Source: Marmoricola sp. Leaf446 (GTDB taxonomy: Bacteria > Actinomycetota > Actinomycetes > Propionibacteriales > Nocardioidaceae). Taken from it: 64,000 bases of DNA. Positions 54,345 through 64,000 of the stretch are shown here, one piece after another. The stretch lies in contig NZ_LMRF01000006.1 in the NCBI RefSeq assembly GCF_001424755.1, positions 219,606-283,605 of the forward strand, given 5' to 3'. Each line of letters opens with the position of its first letter. Position 1 is the stretch's first letter. The translations under genes were made by a program, and so were the position numbers. The notes below the pieces were generated by a model, which saw only the letters and a list, made by a program, of their open reading frames with translations, searched no databases and was not told where the DNA came from.

Positions 54345-55019
54345 CTAGGGGGCGCGGCCCTCGTCCCCGACGCCACGCTCGGGGTCGGTGGGGTCGCGTC
54401 CCTCGTCGAGCGCCTTCCACAGCTCCTGCTCCGTGGCCGGCCCGCGCTGCCGGGCGGCCTCGGCGGCGTCGGCCGGGGCGTCGTACCGCGCGCCCATCTC
54501 GGGCCACGACGGCACCCGCCGCACCGCCACGACCGCCGGCACGACCGCCAGCACCGCCGCCACGAGGCTGGTCCAGAACCACCCGGTGAGGCCGGCGGAG
54601 GCCCCGGGACGACCCAGCGACGTGGCCAGGTCGTCTCCCGCGGACCCGGGCAGGGTGAGGCCCCCGGTGACGACCGTGGCCAGCAGCCCGACCGCGGCGA
54701 GGGCCGCGAGCACCGCGAAGCCACGGCGCACCCGGCCCCGCGTGACGAGCAGCACGCCCCAGGCCGCGAGCAGCACGAGGCTGACGGCCGAGGCGAGGGG
54801 GTACGTCGTGCCGGCGTCGGCCGCCACCGAGCCGCCCGGCAGCGCTCCCCCGTCGGTCGTGCCGCGAGCCCCGGCGCCCTCCAGGGCCACCCAGGGTCGC
54901 GAGCTCGCCAGCGCCGCCAGCGCGGCGCTGGCCAGGCCCGCGAGCACCACGGGGCCGAAGCCGCCCCGGGACCGGCGACCGGCCGGGGACCCTGCGGCAC
55001 CCGGCGCGGGGGTGCTCAC
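54345..55019 (-). CDS. Tryptophan biosynthesis-associated membrane protein (TIGR02234 family)
   Basis: 224-aa protein with four helices. Typical family points: [11 protein letters not shown] after helix 1, [20 protein letters not shown] in the middle and [20 protein letters not shown] near the end, then an acidic C-terminal tail with YDAPADAAE and [13 protein letters not shown]. Found in actinobacterial trp operons; role unknown. GTG at 55019 overlaps the hisI stop (GTGA). In M. tuberculosis (Rv1610) trpE lies just upstream; here hisI does. Confidence 0.85.
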   Translation of the reverse strand: MSTPAPGAAGSPAGRRSRGGFGPVVLAGLASAALAALASSRPWVALEGAGARGTTDGGALPGGSVAADAGTTYPLASAVSLVLLAAWGVLLVTRGRVRRGFAVLAALAAVGLLATVVTGGLTLPGSAGDDLATSLGRPGASAGLTGWFWTSLVAAVLAVVPAVVAVRRVPSWPEMGARYDAPADAAEAARQRGPATEQELWKALDEGRDPTDPERGVGDEGRAP

Positions 55020-55435
55020 TCGGCCGGGCCCGCGAGGGGCAGCAGCGCGGCGTCGAAGCAGGTGCGGTCGCCGGTGTGGCAGGCCGGGCCGTGCTGGTCG
55101 ACCTTGACCAGCAGCGTGTCGCCGTCGCAGTCCAGCCGGACCTCGACCACCCGCTGGGTGTGGCCGGAGGTCTCGCCCTTGACCCAGTACTCCTGGCGGC
55201 TGCGCGACCAGTAGGTGCCGCGGCCGGTGGTGAGCGTGCGGCGCAGGGCCTCGTCGTCCATCCAGCCGAGCATCAGCACGTCGCCGGTGTCGTGCTGCTG
55301 CACCACCGCGGGCACCAGGCCCTGGTCGTTGCGTCGCAGCAGGGCGGCCACGGCGGGGTCCAGCGCAGCATCCAGCGCGGGGTCCAGCGCGGGGTCCGAG
55401 GAGGTGTCGGCGGAGGTCGGGGACGAGGTGCTCAC
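55016..55435 (-). CDS. hisI: Phosphoribosyl-AMP cyclohydrolase
   Basis: 139-aa zinc enzyme, third step of histidine synthesis. Seen: [16 protein letters not shown], the [20 protein letters not shown] stretch, and the metal-binding [13 protein letters not shown] and [13 protein letters not shown]. The N-terminus carries a repeat [14 protein letters not shown] that is not part of the enzyme fold and arises from a short tandem DNA repeat. GTG at 55435. The HisE domain is absent, as usual for actinobacterial HisI. Confidence 0.92.
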   Translation of the reverse strand: MSTSSPTSADTSSDPALDPALDAALDPAVAALLRRNDQGLVPAVVQQHDTGDVLMLGWMDDEALRRTLTTGRGTYWSRSRQEYWVKGETSGHTQRVVEVRLDCDGDTLLVKVDQHGPACHTGDRTCFDAALLPLAGPAE

Positions 55436-55467
55436 CGGTCCAGTATCCGCGGACCCGTGCGCCCGGG

Positions 55468-57315
55468 TCACAGCGACTGCTGCGCGACCCACGAGGCGTG
55501 CAGCCGGGCGTAGACCGAGGGGGCGCCGTCGTCGGTGCGCTGACCGACCAGGCTCGCGTGGTGCCCGCGCTGCACGACGCGACCGCGGTCGAAGACGATC
55601 ACCTCGTCGGCCTGCTCCGCGGTGGAGAGCCGGTGGGCGATGGTGACGCTGGTGCGCCCGCTCATCAGCTGCTCCAGCGCGCGGGCGATCCGCATCTCCA
55701 GCGCCGGGTCGACCGCGCTGGTGGCCTCGTCGAGCACCAGCAGGTCGGGATCGGCGAGGTGGGCGCGCAGCAGCGCGACGAGCTGGCGCTCGCCGGCCGA
55801 GAGCGCCTCACCCCGCTGGCCGACGCGGGTGTCGAGGCCGTGCGGCAGCCCGTCGAGCCAGTCGCCGAGCCCGAGCTCGGTCGCGGCGGCGCGGACCTGC
55901 TCACGAGTCGCGTCGAGGTCGCCGTAGCGGGCGTTGTCGAGCAGCGTGGAGTCGAAGAGGAACCCCTCCTGCGGCACCAGCACCACGCGTCGTCGCAGCG
56001 AGGCGAACTCGACCTCGCGGACGTCGATGCCGTCGAGCAGCACCCGGCCCGAGGTGGGGTCCATCAGCCGGGTGAGCAGCTTGGCGAAGGTGGTCTTGCC
56101 CGAGCCGGTCTCCCCCACGACCGCCACCCGGCTGCCCGAGGCGAGGTGCTCGTCGACGTCGCGCAGCACGAGCGGTCCGCCGGGGTAGCCGAACGAGACG
56201 TCCTCGAAGGCGACGTCCATCGCCCCGCGGGGCAGCGAGCTCCCCCGGGGTCCCGGGTCGTCGAGGTCGGCCGGGGTGTCGAGGATGCCGATCACCCGGC
56301 GCCAGCCGGCGATGGCGTTCTGGGCGTCGGTGAGCACCTGGGTGCCCATCTGGACCGGGCCGACGAACAGCGTCACCAGGAACGCGAAGGCCAGCACCTG
56401 GCCCGAGGTGATGTCGCCGGCCAGGCCCAGCAGGATGCCGACGACGAGCACGCCCGCGTTGGCCAGGCCGGCCGACAGCCCGCCCAGCGAGAACGAGACG
56501 GCGGTGAGGCCCTGCGCCCGGGTGGCGGCCACCTGGTTGACGCGGATGGCGTCGTCGATGCGGTCCTGGGTGCGGCCCTCGATGGCGTAGCTGCGGACGG
56601 TGACGGCGCCGACGACGGGCTCGGAGATGACCGAGAGCATCGTGCCGACCGAGCGGCGGACCACGCCGTACGCCGCGGAGAGCCGCTTCTGGAAGTAGCG
56701 CAGCGAGATGAACAGCGGCGCGAACGCCACCCACACCAGCAGCGTCAGCTCCCAGGAGTAGACGAGCATCACGACGGTGGCGAGCAGCACCTGGCCGACG
56801 CTGATGATGCCGAAGATGCCGCCGAAGACCACGAACTGCGAGACCTGGTCGACGTCGCTGGTGACGCGGGAGACCAGGGCACCGCGGCGCTCGGTGTTCT
56901 GGGTCAGCAGCGGGAGGTCGTGCACGTGGCGGAACGCCTTGACGCGCAGCGTGGCCAGGCCGCGCTCGGCCGCGGTGAACAGCCGGGCGGTCATCAGGTA
57001 GGACGAGAGGCCGGTGACCACGATGGCCGTCGCGGCGAGCGCCGCCATCAGCGCGACGAAGCCGTAGTCGATGCCGCCCGGGGCGTTGATGCCCTTGTCG
57101 AGGGTCTGCTGCACCGAGATCGGGACGACGACGCGCCCGGCCGTGCCGAGCAGGGCCAGCAGCAGGGTGACGCGGAAGCCCTGGGCCAGCTCCGGGGAGT
57201 GCCGGAGGCCGCTGCGGATGGTCGCCCACGCCCCGATGTCGTCGCCGCTGTCCATCGTGGTGCCGGCCGAGGTCAGCTCCTCGGGGGCGGTCGGCTCGTC
57301 GGTCGTCGTGCTCAC
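55468..57315 (-). CDS. ABC exporter, ATP-binding/permease half with canonical ATP site
   Basis: 615-aa type IV ABC half-transporter: six helices (residues 40-340), then a nucleotide-binding domain with Walker [17 protein letters not shown], signature [16 protein letters not shown], Walker [13 protein letters not shown] and H-loop TIAHRLST. All catalytic residues are intact. GTG at 57315 overlaps the stop of the upstream partner (GTGA), so it forms a heterodimer with the next gene. Substrate (drug, lipid or peptide) cannot be told. Confidence 0.9.
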   Translation of the reverse strand: MSTTTDEPTAPEELTSAGTTMDSGDDIGAWATIRSGLRHSPELAQGFRVTLLLALLGTAGRVVVPISVQQTLDKGINAPGGIDYGFVALMAALAATAIVVTGLSSYLMTARLFTAAERGLATLRVKAFRHVHDLPLLTQNTERRGALVSRVTSDVDQVSQFVVFGGIFGIISVGQVLLATVVMLVYSWELTLLVWVAFAPLFISLRYFQKRLSAAYGVVRRSVGTMLSVISEPVVGAVTVRSYAIEGRTQDRIDDAIRVNQVAATRAQGLTAVSFSLGGLSAGLANAGVLVVGILLGLAGDITSGQVLAFAFLVTLFVGPVQMGTQVLTDAQNAIAGWRRVIGILDTPADLDDPGPRGSSLPRGAMDVAFEDVSFGYPGGPLVLRDVDEHLASGSRVAVVGETGSGKTTFAKLLTRLMDPTSGRVLLDGIDVREVEFASLRRRVVLVPQEGFLFDSTLLDNARYGDLDATREQVRAAATELGLGDWLDGLPHGLDTRVGQRGEALSAGERQLVALLRAHLADPDLLVLDEATSAVDPALEMRIARALEQLMSGRTSVTIAHRLSTAEQADEVIVFDRGRVVQRGHHASLVGQRTDDGAPSVYARLHASWVAQQSL

Positions 57316-59192
57316 CGCGACACCTCCTCGGCGTGCTCGGCGCCCGGGCTCCCGGGCGCGCCGGGGACCTCGGTCTCGTAGGCGTTGACCAGGTGGGCGT
57401 ACGCCGGGTTGCGGCCCAGCAGCTCGGCGTGGGTGCCCCGGTCGGTGATCCGGCCGCCCTCGAGGAACAGCACCTCGTCGGCCAGGGAGATGGTGGCCTT
57501 GCGGTAGGCCACCACGAGCATCGTGGTGCCGCCGCCGCGCTGCCGGATGCCCGCCAGGATCCGGGCCTCGACCTCCGGGTCGACCGCGGAGGTGGCGTCG
57601 TCGAGGACGAGCAGGCGCGGGCTGCGCAGCAGGGCGCGGGCCAGCGAGAGGCGCTGGCGCTGCCCGCCCGACAGCGAGGTGCCGCGCTCCCCCAGCCGGC
57701 TGTCGAGGCCGTGGGGCAGGGCGGCGACGAAGCCGTCGGCCTGCGCGGTGCGCAGCGCCGCCCAGACCTCCTCGTCGGGCACCTCGGCGCCCAGCGTCAC
57801 GTTGCCGCGCACGGTGTCGTCGAAGAGGAAGGCGCTCTGCGGGACCAGGGCGACGTGCTCGGCCAGCTCGCCGGGGGCGAGGTCGCGCAGGTCGGCGCCG
57901 TCGAGGCGCAGCGTGCCGGCCACCGGGTCGACCAGGCGGGTGACCAGCGAGGTCAGCGTGGTCTTGCCGGACGCGGTGGCGCCGACCACCGCGACGGTGC
58001 GCCCGGGGGCCAGGTCGAAGCTGAGCTGCTCGAGGAGCCGCTGCTCGGGGTCGTGGCGGTAGTCCAGGGCGTCGACCTCGAGGCGGGCGCCCGCGTCGGA
58101 GGGCTCCAGCCGGGTGGTGCCGTAGGAGGTCTCGCTCACCACGTCGAGCACCCGGTGGACCCGGTCGTAGCCGACCACCGACCGGGGGAACTCCCCCAGC
58201 AGCCAGCCGATGGAACGGATCGGGAAGGCCACGATCGTGAGCAGGTAGGCCACCGTCACCACGTCGCCCGCCCCGGCGTCACCGGAGCCGACACGCGCCG
58301 CGCCGACGCCGAGCACCGCGAGCACGCCGAGGTTGGGCAGCCCCTCGAGGAACGGGTCGAAGGCGGCGCGGATGCGTCCGGCGCGGATGCCCTCCTCGCG
58401 CAGCACCGAGGCCTTGGCCGCGAACCGTGCGGTCTCCTGCTCCTCGCGGCCCAGGGTCTTCACGACCATGCCGCCGTCGAAGGACTCGTGGGCCACCTCG
58501 CTCAGCTCGGCCCGCAGCGCCTGGATGCGCGTGAAGATGGGCGACGACCGCCGCTGGAACGCCACGTTGGCCAGCATCACCAGGGGGAACACCAGCAGGC
58601 CCACCACAGCCATCACCAGGTCGGTCAGCAGCATCTGGGCGACCGCGATCACCATCATCGCCAGCGTGCCGACCGCCATCGGCAGCGGCGCGATCGGGGC
58701 CCACGCCGCCTCGACGTCGGAGTTGGCGTTGGACAGCAGCTCGCCGGTGGGGTGCTTGCCGTGCCACGACATCGGCAGCGTGAGGTACTGCCGGGTCACC
58801 TCGCGCCGGTAGGCGGCCTGCATGCGGTACTGCATGATGCCGGCGCCGAGCCGTCGGGCGACGATGCCGACCGCCCTCAGGATGGCCACCCCGACGAACA
58901 GCGCGACGATGGCCACCAGACCCCGGGTGGTCGTGGTCCCGGTGTCGAAGGCCGGGAGCAGCACGTGGTCGGTGGCCCAGCCGAGCACCCACGCGTCGGC
59001 CACGGTGAGCGCACCGAAGAGCACGCTGCCGAGCGTGGAGAGGGTGAAGACCCAGGGCTCGCGCCGGATCGCGACGCCGAGGACGCGGAAGCCCGACCCC
59101 AGGCTGGAGCCCGCCCGTCGCGGGAGGGACGCCGGCTCGGGTCCGGCGGCGGAGGCCGCGTCGGGGACGGCGGCAGGTGAGGGACTGGGCAC
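57312..59192 (-). CDS. ABC exporter, ATP-binding/permease half with degenerate ATP site
   Basis: 626-aa partner half-transporter with six helices and a nucleotide-binding domain: Walker A VVGATASGKTTLTSLV, signature LSGGQRQRLSLARALL. Walker B ends LLVLDDATSAVD, with Asp in place of the catalytic Glu, and the H-loop reads VVAYRKAT, with Tyr in place of His. These changes mark the non-catalytic site of heterodimeric exporters. GTG at 59192 with GGAGACC upstream was chosen; the longer frame includes unconserved sequence. Confidence 0.88.
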   Translation of the reverse strand: MPSPSPAAVPDAASAAGPEPASLPRRAGSSLGSGFRVLGVAIRREPWVFTLSTLGSVLFGALTVADAWVLGWATDHVLLPAFDTGTTTTRGLVAIVALFVGVAILRAVGIVARRLGAGIMQYRMQAAYRREVTRQYLTLPMSWHGKHPTGELLSNANSDVEAAWAPIAPLPMAVGTLAMMVIAVAQMLLTDLVMAVVGLLVFPLVMLANVAFQRRSSPIFTRIQALRAELSEVAHESFDGGMVVKTLGREEQETARFAAKASVLREEGIRAGRIRAAFDPFLEGLPNLGVLAVLGVGAARVGSGDAGAGDVVTVAYLLTIVAFPIRSIGWLLGEFPRSVVGYDRVHRVLDVVSETSYGTTRLEPSDAGARLEVDALDYRHDPEQRLLEQLSFDLAPGRTVAVVGATASGKTTLTSLVTRLVDPVAGTLRLDGADLRDLAPGELAEHVALVPQSAFLFDDTVRGNVTLGAEVPDEEVWAALRTAQADGFVAALPHGLDSRLGERGTSLSGGQRQRLSLARALLRSPRLLVLDDATSAVDPEVEARILAGIRQRGGGTTMLVVAYRKATISLADEVLFLEGGRITDRGTHAELLGRNPAYAHLVNAYETEVPGAPGSPGAEHAEEVSR

Positions 59193-59283
59193 AAGGTCTC
59201 CAACCCTAGGCAGGCCCCCCGACATTCCGCACATCGCCGACGACCACCTCCGCCGCGACGAGGGCCGCCCTAGGATCCCTGGC

Positions 59284-59934
59284 ATGGAACCCCTGTCCCG
59301 TTCCGAGCGGGCCGCACTGTGCAACTCCGCCCTCGAGGCGGGCGAGTCGGCCCCGACGCTGTGCGGCGGGTGGGACGTGAAGGACCTCGTCGTGCATCTG
59401 CTGGTGCGCGAGCGTCACCCGGTCGGCGCCGTGGGCATCGTGGTGCCGCCGCTGGCGGGGCTGACCGAGCGCACCTCGCGCCGGCTCGCCCGTCAGGACT
59501 TCACCGCCCTCGTCGAGCGGGTGCGCGGCGGGCCGCCGCTGTGGTCGCCGACGTCCGTCCCGGCCCTGGACCGCGCCGTCAACAGCCTGGAGTTCCTGGT
59601 CCACCACGAGGACGTGCGTCGGGCGCAGCCCGGCTGGGAGCCGCGCGAGCTGGCCGAGGCCGAGCAGCGCGCGGTGTGGCGGTCCCTGGCCGTGGCCGGC
59701 AAGGGGCTGGTCCGCGCCGCCGGCGTGCCGGTGGAGCTGCGCTGGCCCGGTGCCGCCCGCGACGGTGACGCCCGCACCACGACGCTGCGCGCCGGCCAGG
59801 ACCCGGTCGTGGTCACCGGCGAGCCCGTGGAGCTGGCGCTGCTGCTCTTCGGCCGCGACCAGCACCGCGGGCTGCGCTTCGACGGCCCGCCCGAGGGTGT
59901 GCGCCGCCTGCGCGGCAGCGACCTGGGGTTCTAG
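59284..59934 (+). CDS. TIGR03085 family metal-binding (DinB/MDMPI-like) protein
   Basis: 216-aa protein of the DinB/mycothiol-dependent isomerase-like fold. The N-terminus has ALEAGESAPTLCGGWDVKDL and VVHLLVRERHP, giving the metal-binding His of this family; LEFLVHHEDVRRAQPGWEPR gives the second and third His. Typical of TIGR03085, which is actinobacterial and of unknown function. ATG at 59284 lies about 8 bases after a TAGGAT -10-like box (59271), so the message may be leaderless. Confidence 0.85.
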   Translation: MEPLSRSERAALCNSALEAGESAPTLCGGWDVKDLVVHLLVRERHPVGAVGIVVPPLAGLTERTSRRLARQDFTALVERVRGGPPLWSPTSVPALDRAVNSLEFLVHHEDVRRAQPGWEPRELAEAEQRAVWRSLAVAGKGLVRAAGVPVELRWPGAARDGDARTTTLRAGQDPVVVTGEPVELALLLFGRDQHRGLRFDGPPEGVRRLRGSDLGF

Positions 59935-59968
59935 GAGGCCCCCGGTCGCCGCCGGCGCGCGGGGTCGG

Positions 59969-60853
59969 TCAGTTGACCTTGATGTGCACGTGGTCGAAGT
60001 GGTTGGCCGTGGCCGAGCCGCGGTCCTCCATCGACCGGAACCCCTCGCCGGAGCGCTCGATCGTCCAGATGGTCTGCGACCAGATGATGTCGAACAGGTC
60101 GAACGCCGCACGGTTGGCGTACAGGTAGTCCTTGACGCGCTCGCCGAGGGAGCCGCTGGCCATGAAGTCGATGGCCTGGCCGTTGACGTGCTCGCCGTGG
60201 CCGTCCTGGCCGCCGTAGGCCGAGAGCTCGGGGAAGGCGTTGCACACGGCGCGGTAGACCTTGACCGCCGCGGGCTGCAGGCCGGCCTCGATGTCGGACC
60301 CGTCGGGGCACGGGGCGCCGCTGACGCCGGACGCGGCTGCGGTGCCGCCGGAGCTGCTGGACCCGCCGGACGCGGCCGGGGCCGGGGCCTTCTCCACGAC
60401 CTTCTTCTTGCTGAGGTACGACGCGGTGACCCAGCGTGCCTGCTCGTCGTAGACGACCTCGGCGTAGCCGCCGCGACGCTCCCCGGTGACTCCGATGCGC
60501 TGGTCCTCGGCGAAGGTCGCGACCGAGCGGCTGCCCTCGGTGGGCTTGACGCGGATCTTGAGCGGGGCGGTGGACCACAGCTTGCGGGCGACCTCCGGCG
60601 GGCGCTGGTCGACCAGCGGCACGCGCTCCTGCGAGCGGGAGGTGCCGAGGGTGCGCTCCTCGGAGGGCTGCTCGGCGACGCGCTGCTGCTGGGGTGCGCT
60701 GATGGCGGCGCCCGCGGGGGCGGTGGCACGGTCCGGGTCGCCGGCGGCGACGCCGGTCGCGACCACGGCGACGGTGACGAGCGGGGCGGTCACGAGCGCG
60801 AGGGAGCGTCCGCGGGACGTGGTGGGCACCAGGCTGTGTCGGCCTCGGGGCAC
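59969..60853 (-). CDS. Secreted SH3-like protein with a C-terminal M15-like domain
   Basis: 294-aa exported protein. N-terminal signal or anchor helix (residues 17-38), then an SH3b-like stretch (about 85-150: LWSTAPLKIRVKPTEGSRSV and EDQRIGVTGERRGGYAEVVY), a Ser/Gly linker, and a C-terminal domain with HVNGQAIDFMASG and the final NHFDHVHIKVN. The His/Asp pattern (H..GQAIDF and DHVH) resembles zinc D-Ala-D-Ala peptidase-like (M15/VanY-type) domains, so a role on peptidoglycan is likely but unproven. GTG at 60853. Probably monocistronic. Confidence 0.75.
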   Translation of the reverse strand: MPRGRHSLVPTTSRGRSLALVTAPLVTVAVVATGVAAGDPDRATAPAGAAISAPQQQRVAEQPSEERTLGTSRSQERVPLVDQRPPEVARKLWSTAPLKIRVKPTEGSRSVATFAEDQRIGVTGERRGGYAEVVYDEQARWVTASYLSKKKVVEKAPAPAASGGSSSSGGTAAASGVSGAPCPDGSDIEAGLQPAAVKVYRAVCNAFPELSAYGGQDGHGEHVNGQAIDFMASGSLGERVKDYLYANRAAFDLFDIIWSQTIWTIERSGEGFRSMEDRGSATANHFDHVHIKVN

Positions 60854-60975
60854 GGTGGATCCTCACGTGGGGGGTCAGGGCAAGCATCGATGACACCACG
60901 GCCCCCACGCCCGAGGCCAATCGAGGTCCCGGGGCCACGGCGTGAGGCTCGCCACGTCGGGCCCGCCCCGGGAGG

Positions 60976-62169
60976 TCAGCCGCCGGTGGTCTCGGCCGCG
61001 TCCTCACGGACCACGCAGGCGGTCCCGTCGGTGTCGTCGAGCCAGCCCTCGGGCAGCGCCACGCCCTTGCGCGGCGACCCCTGGCGCCCCCGCGGCGTGC
61101 CCAGCTCGAGCACCGGGAACGGCGCCGCCGGGTCGAGCTGCGCGAGCAGGCCGTCGAGCTCGTCCAGGCCGCTGACCAGCGCCAACGCGCGGCGGAGGTC
61201 ACCCCCGACGGGGAAGCCCTTGAGGTACCACGCGACGTGCTTGCGGAACTCCTTGCAGCCCCACTCCTCGCTCTGCTGCTGCCCGGCGAGCAGCTCGGCG
61301 TGGCGACGCATCATCACCGCCACCTCCCCCAGCGTCGGCAGCGTCGTCGTGCTGCGCCCGGCGAACGCGTCGGCGAGGTCGCGGAACAGCCACGGCCGCC
61401 CCAGGCAGCCGCGACCGACCACCACACCGGCGGCGCCGGTCTGCTCGACCATCCGCAGGGCGTCGGAGGCCTCCCAGACGTCACCGTTGCCGAGCACCGG
61501 GATGTCGACGTGCTGCACCAGGTCGCCGATCGCGTCCCAGTCGGCGGTGCCGGAGTAGCCCTGCACCGCGGTCCGGCCGTGCAGCGCGATGGCTGCGACC
61601 CCGGTCTCCTGGGCGATGCGGCCGGCGTCGCGGTAGGTCAGGTGGTCCTCGTCGATGCCCTTGCGGGTCTTCATCGTGACCGGCACGCCGTGCCGCTCAC
61701 CGGCCGTCACGGCCGCCTCGAGGATCTCGGCCAGCAACCGCCGCTTCCACGGCAGCGCCGCCCCGCCGCCCTTGCGGGTCACCTTGGGCACCGGGCACCC
61801 GAAGTTGAGGTCGACGTGGGCCACGCCGTGCTCGCTGATGAGGATCTCGGTCGCCTTGCCGACGTACGCCGGGTCGGTGCCGTAGAGCTGCACCGACCGC
61901 ACCTCCTCGGCCTCGTCGAAGACGAGCATCCGGGTGGTGGTCTCGTCGCCCTCGACCAGCCCGCGGCTGGTGATCATCTCGCAGACGTAGAGGCCGGCTC
62001 CCTGCTCGCCGCAGAGGCGGCGGAAGGCCGCGTTGGTCACGCCGGCCATCGGGGCGAGCACCACCGGCGTCGCCACCTCGAGAGAGCCGAGGCGCAGCGG
62101 CGGCAGCACCGGGGCGACAGCGGTCCCGAGGGGTGTCCCCGGGGCGGTCCCAGCGGCGTACGTCGTCAC
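60976..62169 (-). CDS. dusB: tRNA-dihydrouridine synthase
   Basis: 397-aa FMN enzyme that reduces uridine in the tRNA D-loop. Seen: VVLAPMAGVTNAAFRRLCGE, VDLNFGCPVPKVTRKGGGAA (catalytic Cys), VTMKTRKGIDEDHLTYRDAG, AIALHGRTAVQGYSG and PVLGNGDVWEASDALRM. The C-terminal helical domain carries EFRKHVAWYLKGFP, and a 40-residue extra tail follows. GTG at 62169. The name dusB follows the closest group by sequence; the exact subtype is not certain. Confidence 0.9.
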   Translation of the reverse strand: MTTYAAGTAPGTPLGTAVAPVLPPLRLGSLEVATPVVLAPMAGVTNAAFRRLCGEQGAGLYVCEMITSRGLVEGDETTTRMLVFDEAEEVRSVQLYGTDPAYVGKATEILISEHGVAHVDLNFGCPVPKVTRKGGGAALPWKRRLLAEILEAAVTAGERHGVPVTMKTRKGIDEDHLTYRDAGRIAQETGVAAIALHGRTAVQGYSGTADWDAIGDLVQHVDIPVLGNGDVWEASDALRMVEQTGAAGVVVGRGCLGRPWLFRDLADAFAGRSTTTLPTLGEVAVMMRRHAELLAGQQQSEEWGCKEFRKHVAWYLKGFPVGGDLRRALALVSGLDELDGLLAQLDPAAPFPVLELGTPRGRQGSPRKGVALPEGWLDDTDGTACVVREDAAETTGG

Positions 62170-62221
62170 GGGGACCAGTGTGCGGCCCCGGACGGGAGCC
62201 GCTCAAATCGGCCGCACGCGG

Positions 62222-62890
62222 TCAGCGGCGGGCCTTCTTCTTCGCGGCGGGGAGCACCTTGCCGTCCCAGGTGATGGGCTCGAAGGTCTGCAGCGGCCGG
62301 AAGCTGACGGCCGTCAGCTCGCCGCGGTCGGGCACGAGGTAGACCAGGCACCCGGTCGTCCTCGCCCCCTCGCCGAACTTCTCGGGCAACGGCTCGGACG
62401 GGCAGCGGTCGAAGTCGCTGGTGAACGACGAGGGCTGGATCAGGGTGTCGGCGCCGTCGACGGCGAACAGCGGGACGGCGGCGCCGCCCAGGTCGCCGGT
62501 GCCGACGTTCTCGACGCGCACCGTGACGTAGTAGGGCGTCGACCTCTTGGTGGCCGCGTCGAGCTGGAAGGCCGCGAGGTCGGCGATCCGGCCCGCCTGC
62601 ACCTCCGCCACCGTGAGCTCGAGCACCGAGGCCTTGGTGGTGTTGGGCTCGTAGGCCACCGTCGCGGTCTCGCCGAACGCCAGCTCGGTGCCGGCCTTGG
62701 TCGGGGTGACGCCCTCGGGGATGTCGACGTCGCCGGTGGGCAGGTCGGTCGAGGGGGTGGCCGCGGCCTGCGACGGCTCGTCGCCGGCCTCCGACCCGCC
62801 GCCGCACCCGGCGGCGACCAGGGCGAGCGCGAGGAGCGGCAGGACCAGGCGGGAGGCCGGTCGCAGGGTCGGGCGGGCGGGCGTGGGCAC
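62222..62890 (-). CDS. Hypothetical lipoprotein, DUF4352-like
   Basis: 222-aa exported lipoprotein: the signal peptide ends LALALVAAGC. A Ser/Thr/Pro linker is followed by a beta-rich domain with ATVAYEPNTTKASVLELTVA and YYVTVRVENVGTGDLGGAAV, then FDRCPSEPLPEKF and GCLVYLVPDRG (a likely disulfide). The pattern is that of telokin-like/DUF4352 immunoglobulin-type domains. GTG at 62890 fits the signal peptide. Basic C-terminus (AAKKKARR). Function unknown. Confidence 0.75.
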   Translation of the reverse strand: MPTPARPTLRPASRLVLPLLALALVAAGCGGGSEAGDEPSQAAATPSTDLPTGDVDIPEGVTPTKAGTELAFGETATVAYEPNTTKASVLELTVAEVQAGRIADLAAFQLDAATKRSTPYYVTVRVENVGTGDLGGAAVPLFAVDGADTLIQPSSFTSDFDRCPSEPLPEKFGEGARTTGCLVYLVPDRGELTAVSFRPLQTFEPITWDGKVLPAAKKKARR

Positions 62891-62937
62891 GCGGTCATTG
62901 TGCCCGCACGCCCGCCCCTCCGGGCGGTATTGCGGGG

Positions 62938-64000
<1,063 letters not shown>

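Overview
The window is GC-rich actinobacterial chromosome. Many genes start with GTG, there are many GTGA/ATGA start-stop overlaps, and the families are actinobacterial (PdtaR-type ANTAR regulator, HGxxPAAW protein, DUF4192, DUF3068, DUF2613, AftD-like DUF3367 protein, TIGR03085, Trp-associated membrane protein). From memory, the backbone hisI-trpCBA-lgt-pyk-pdtaR-polA-rpsA-coaE follows the order in Mycobacterium tuberculosis and Streptomyces. The style of the liv and envelope genes suggests a member of the Nocardioidaceae, which is an inference.

Bases 1-177 hold no gene I can support. From 178 to 11.8 kb is mostly housekeeping: an HhH-GPD DNA glycosylase, a GCS2-type glutamate-cysteine ligase, a DUF4192 protein, DNA polymerase IV, a complete 5-oxoprolinase operon (pxpABC), a group II sigma factor behind a SigH/SigR-type promoter, coaE, a DUF3072 protein, a short AMP-forming ligase, mug, and an unlisted 51-aa membrane peptide. 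From 11.8 to 16.3 kb come rpsA, an APH-family kinase, a methyltransferase and a DUF3068 protein.

From 16.4 to 28.8 kb is a cell-envelope glycan block: GT-C-like membrane proteins, an acyltransferase, a large AftD-like arabinofuranosyltransferase-family protein, a methyltransferase, a GT4 glycosyltransferase and a flippase. It lies between rpsA and polA, which are adjacent in M. tuberculosis, so it looks like an insertion into a core block. Next come polA, a GNAT acetyltransferase, a DUF554 protein and PdtaR.

From 34.0 to 40.3 kb is a branched-chain amino acid (Liv) ABC system with several oddities. LivH carries a signal peptide and an extracellular domain, and LivG and LivF carry long N-terminal tails. 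The convergent LivJ-type lipoprotein appears to be circularly permuted: the second part of the ligand-binding fold precedes the first. A repeat-rich 0.7 kb lies between livF and livJ, with three 50-bp tandem units and a strong bidirectional terminator. A tRNA with anticodon CAA and a short variable loop follows.

From 40.6 to 55.4 kb is a long minus-strand amino-acid and central-metabolism run: hisI, Trp-associated membrane protein, HGxxPAAW protein, DUF2752, trpC-trpB-trpA, an SCO-family lipoprotein, lgt, gltB-gltD and pyk. A 92-nt near-perfect palindrome lies between gltD and pyk. trpE is absent from the place it occupies in M. tuberculosis. The right end holds a heterodimeric ABC exporter with one degenerate ATP site, a TIGR03085 protein, a secreted SH3-like protein, dus, a lipoprotein, and glycyl-tRNA synthetase running off the right edge.
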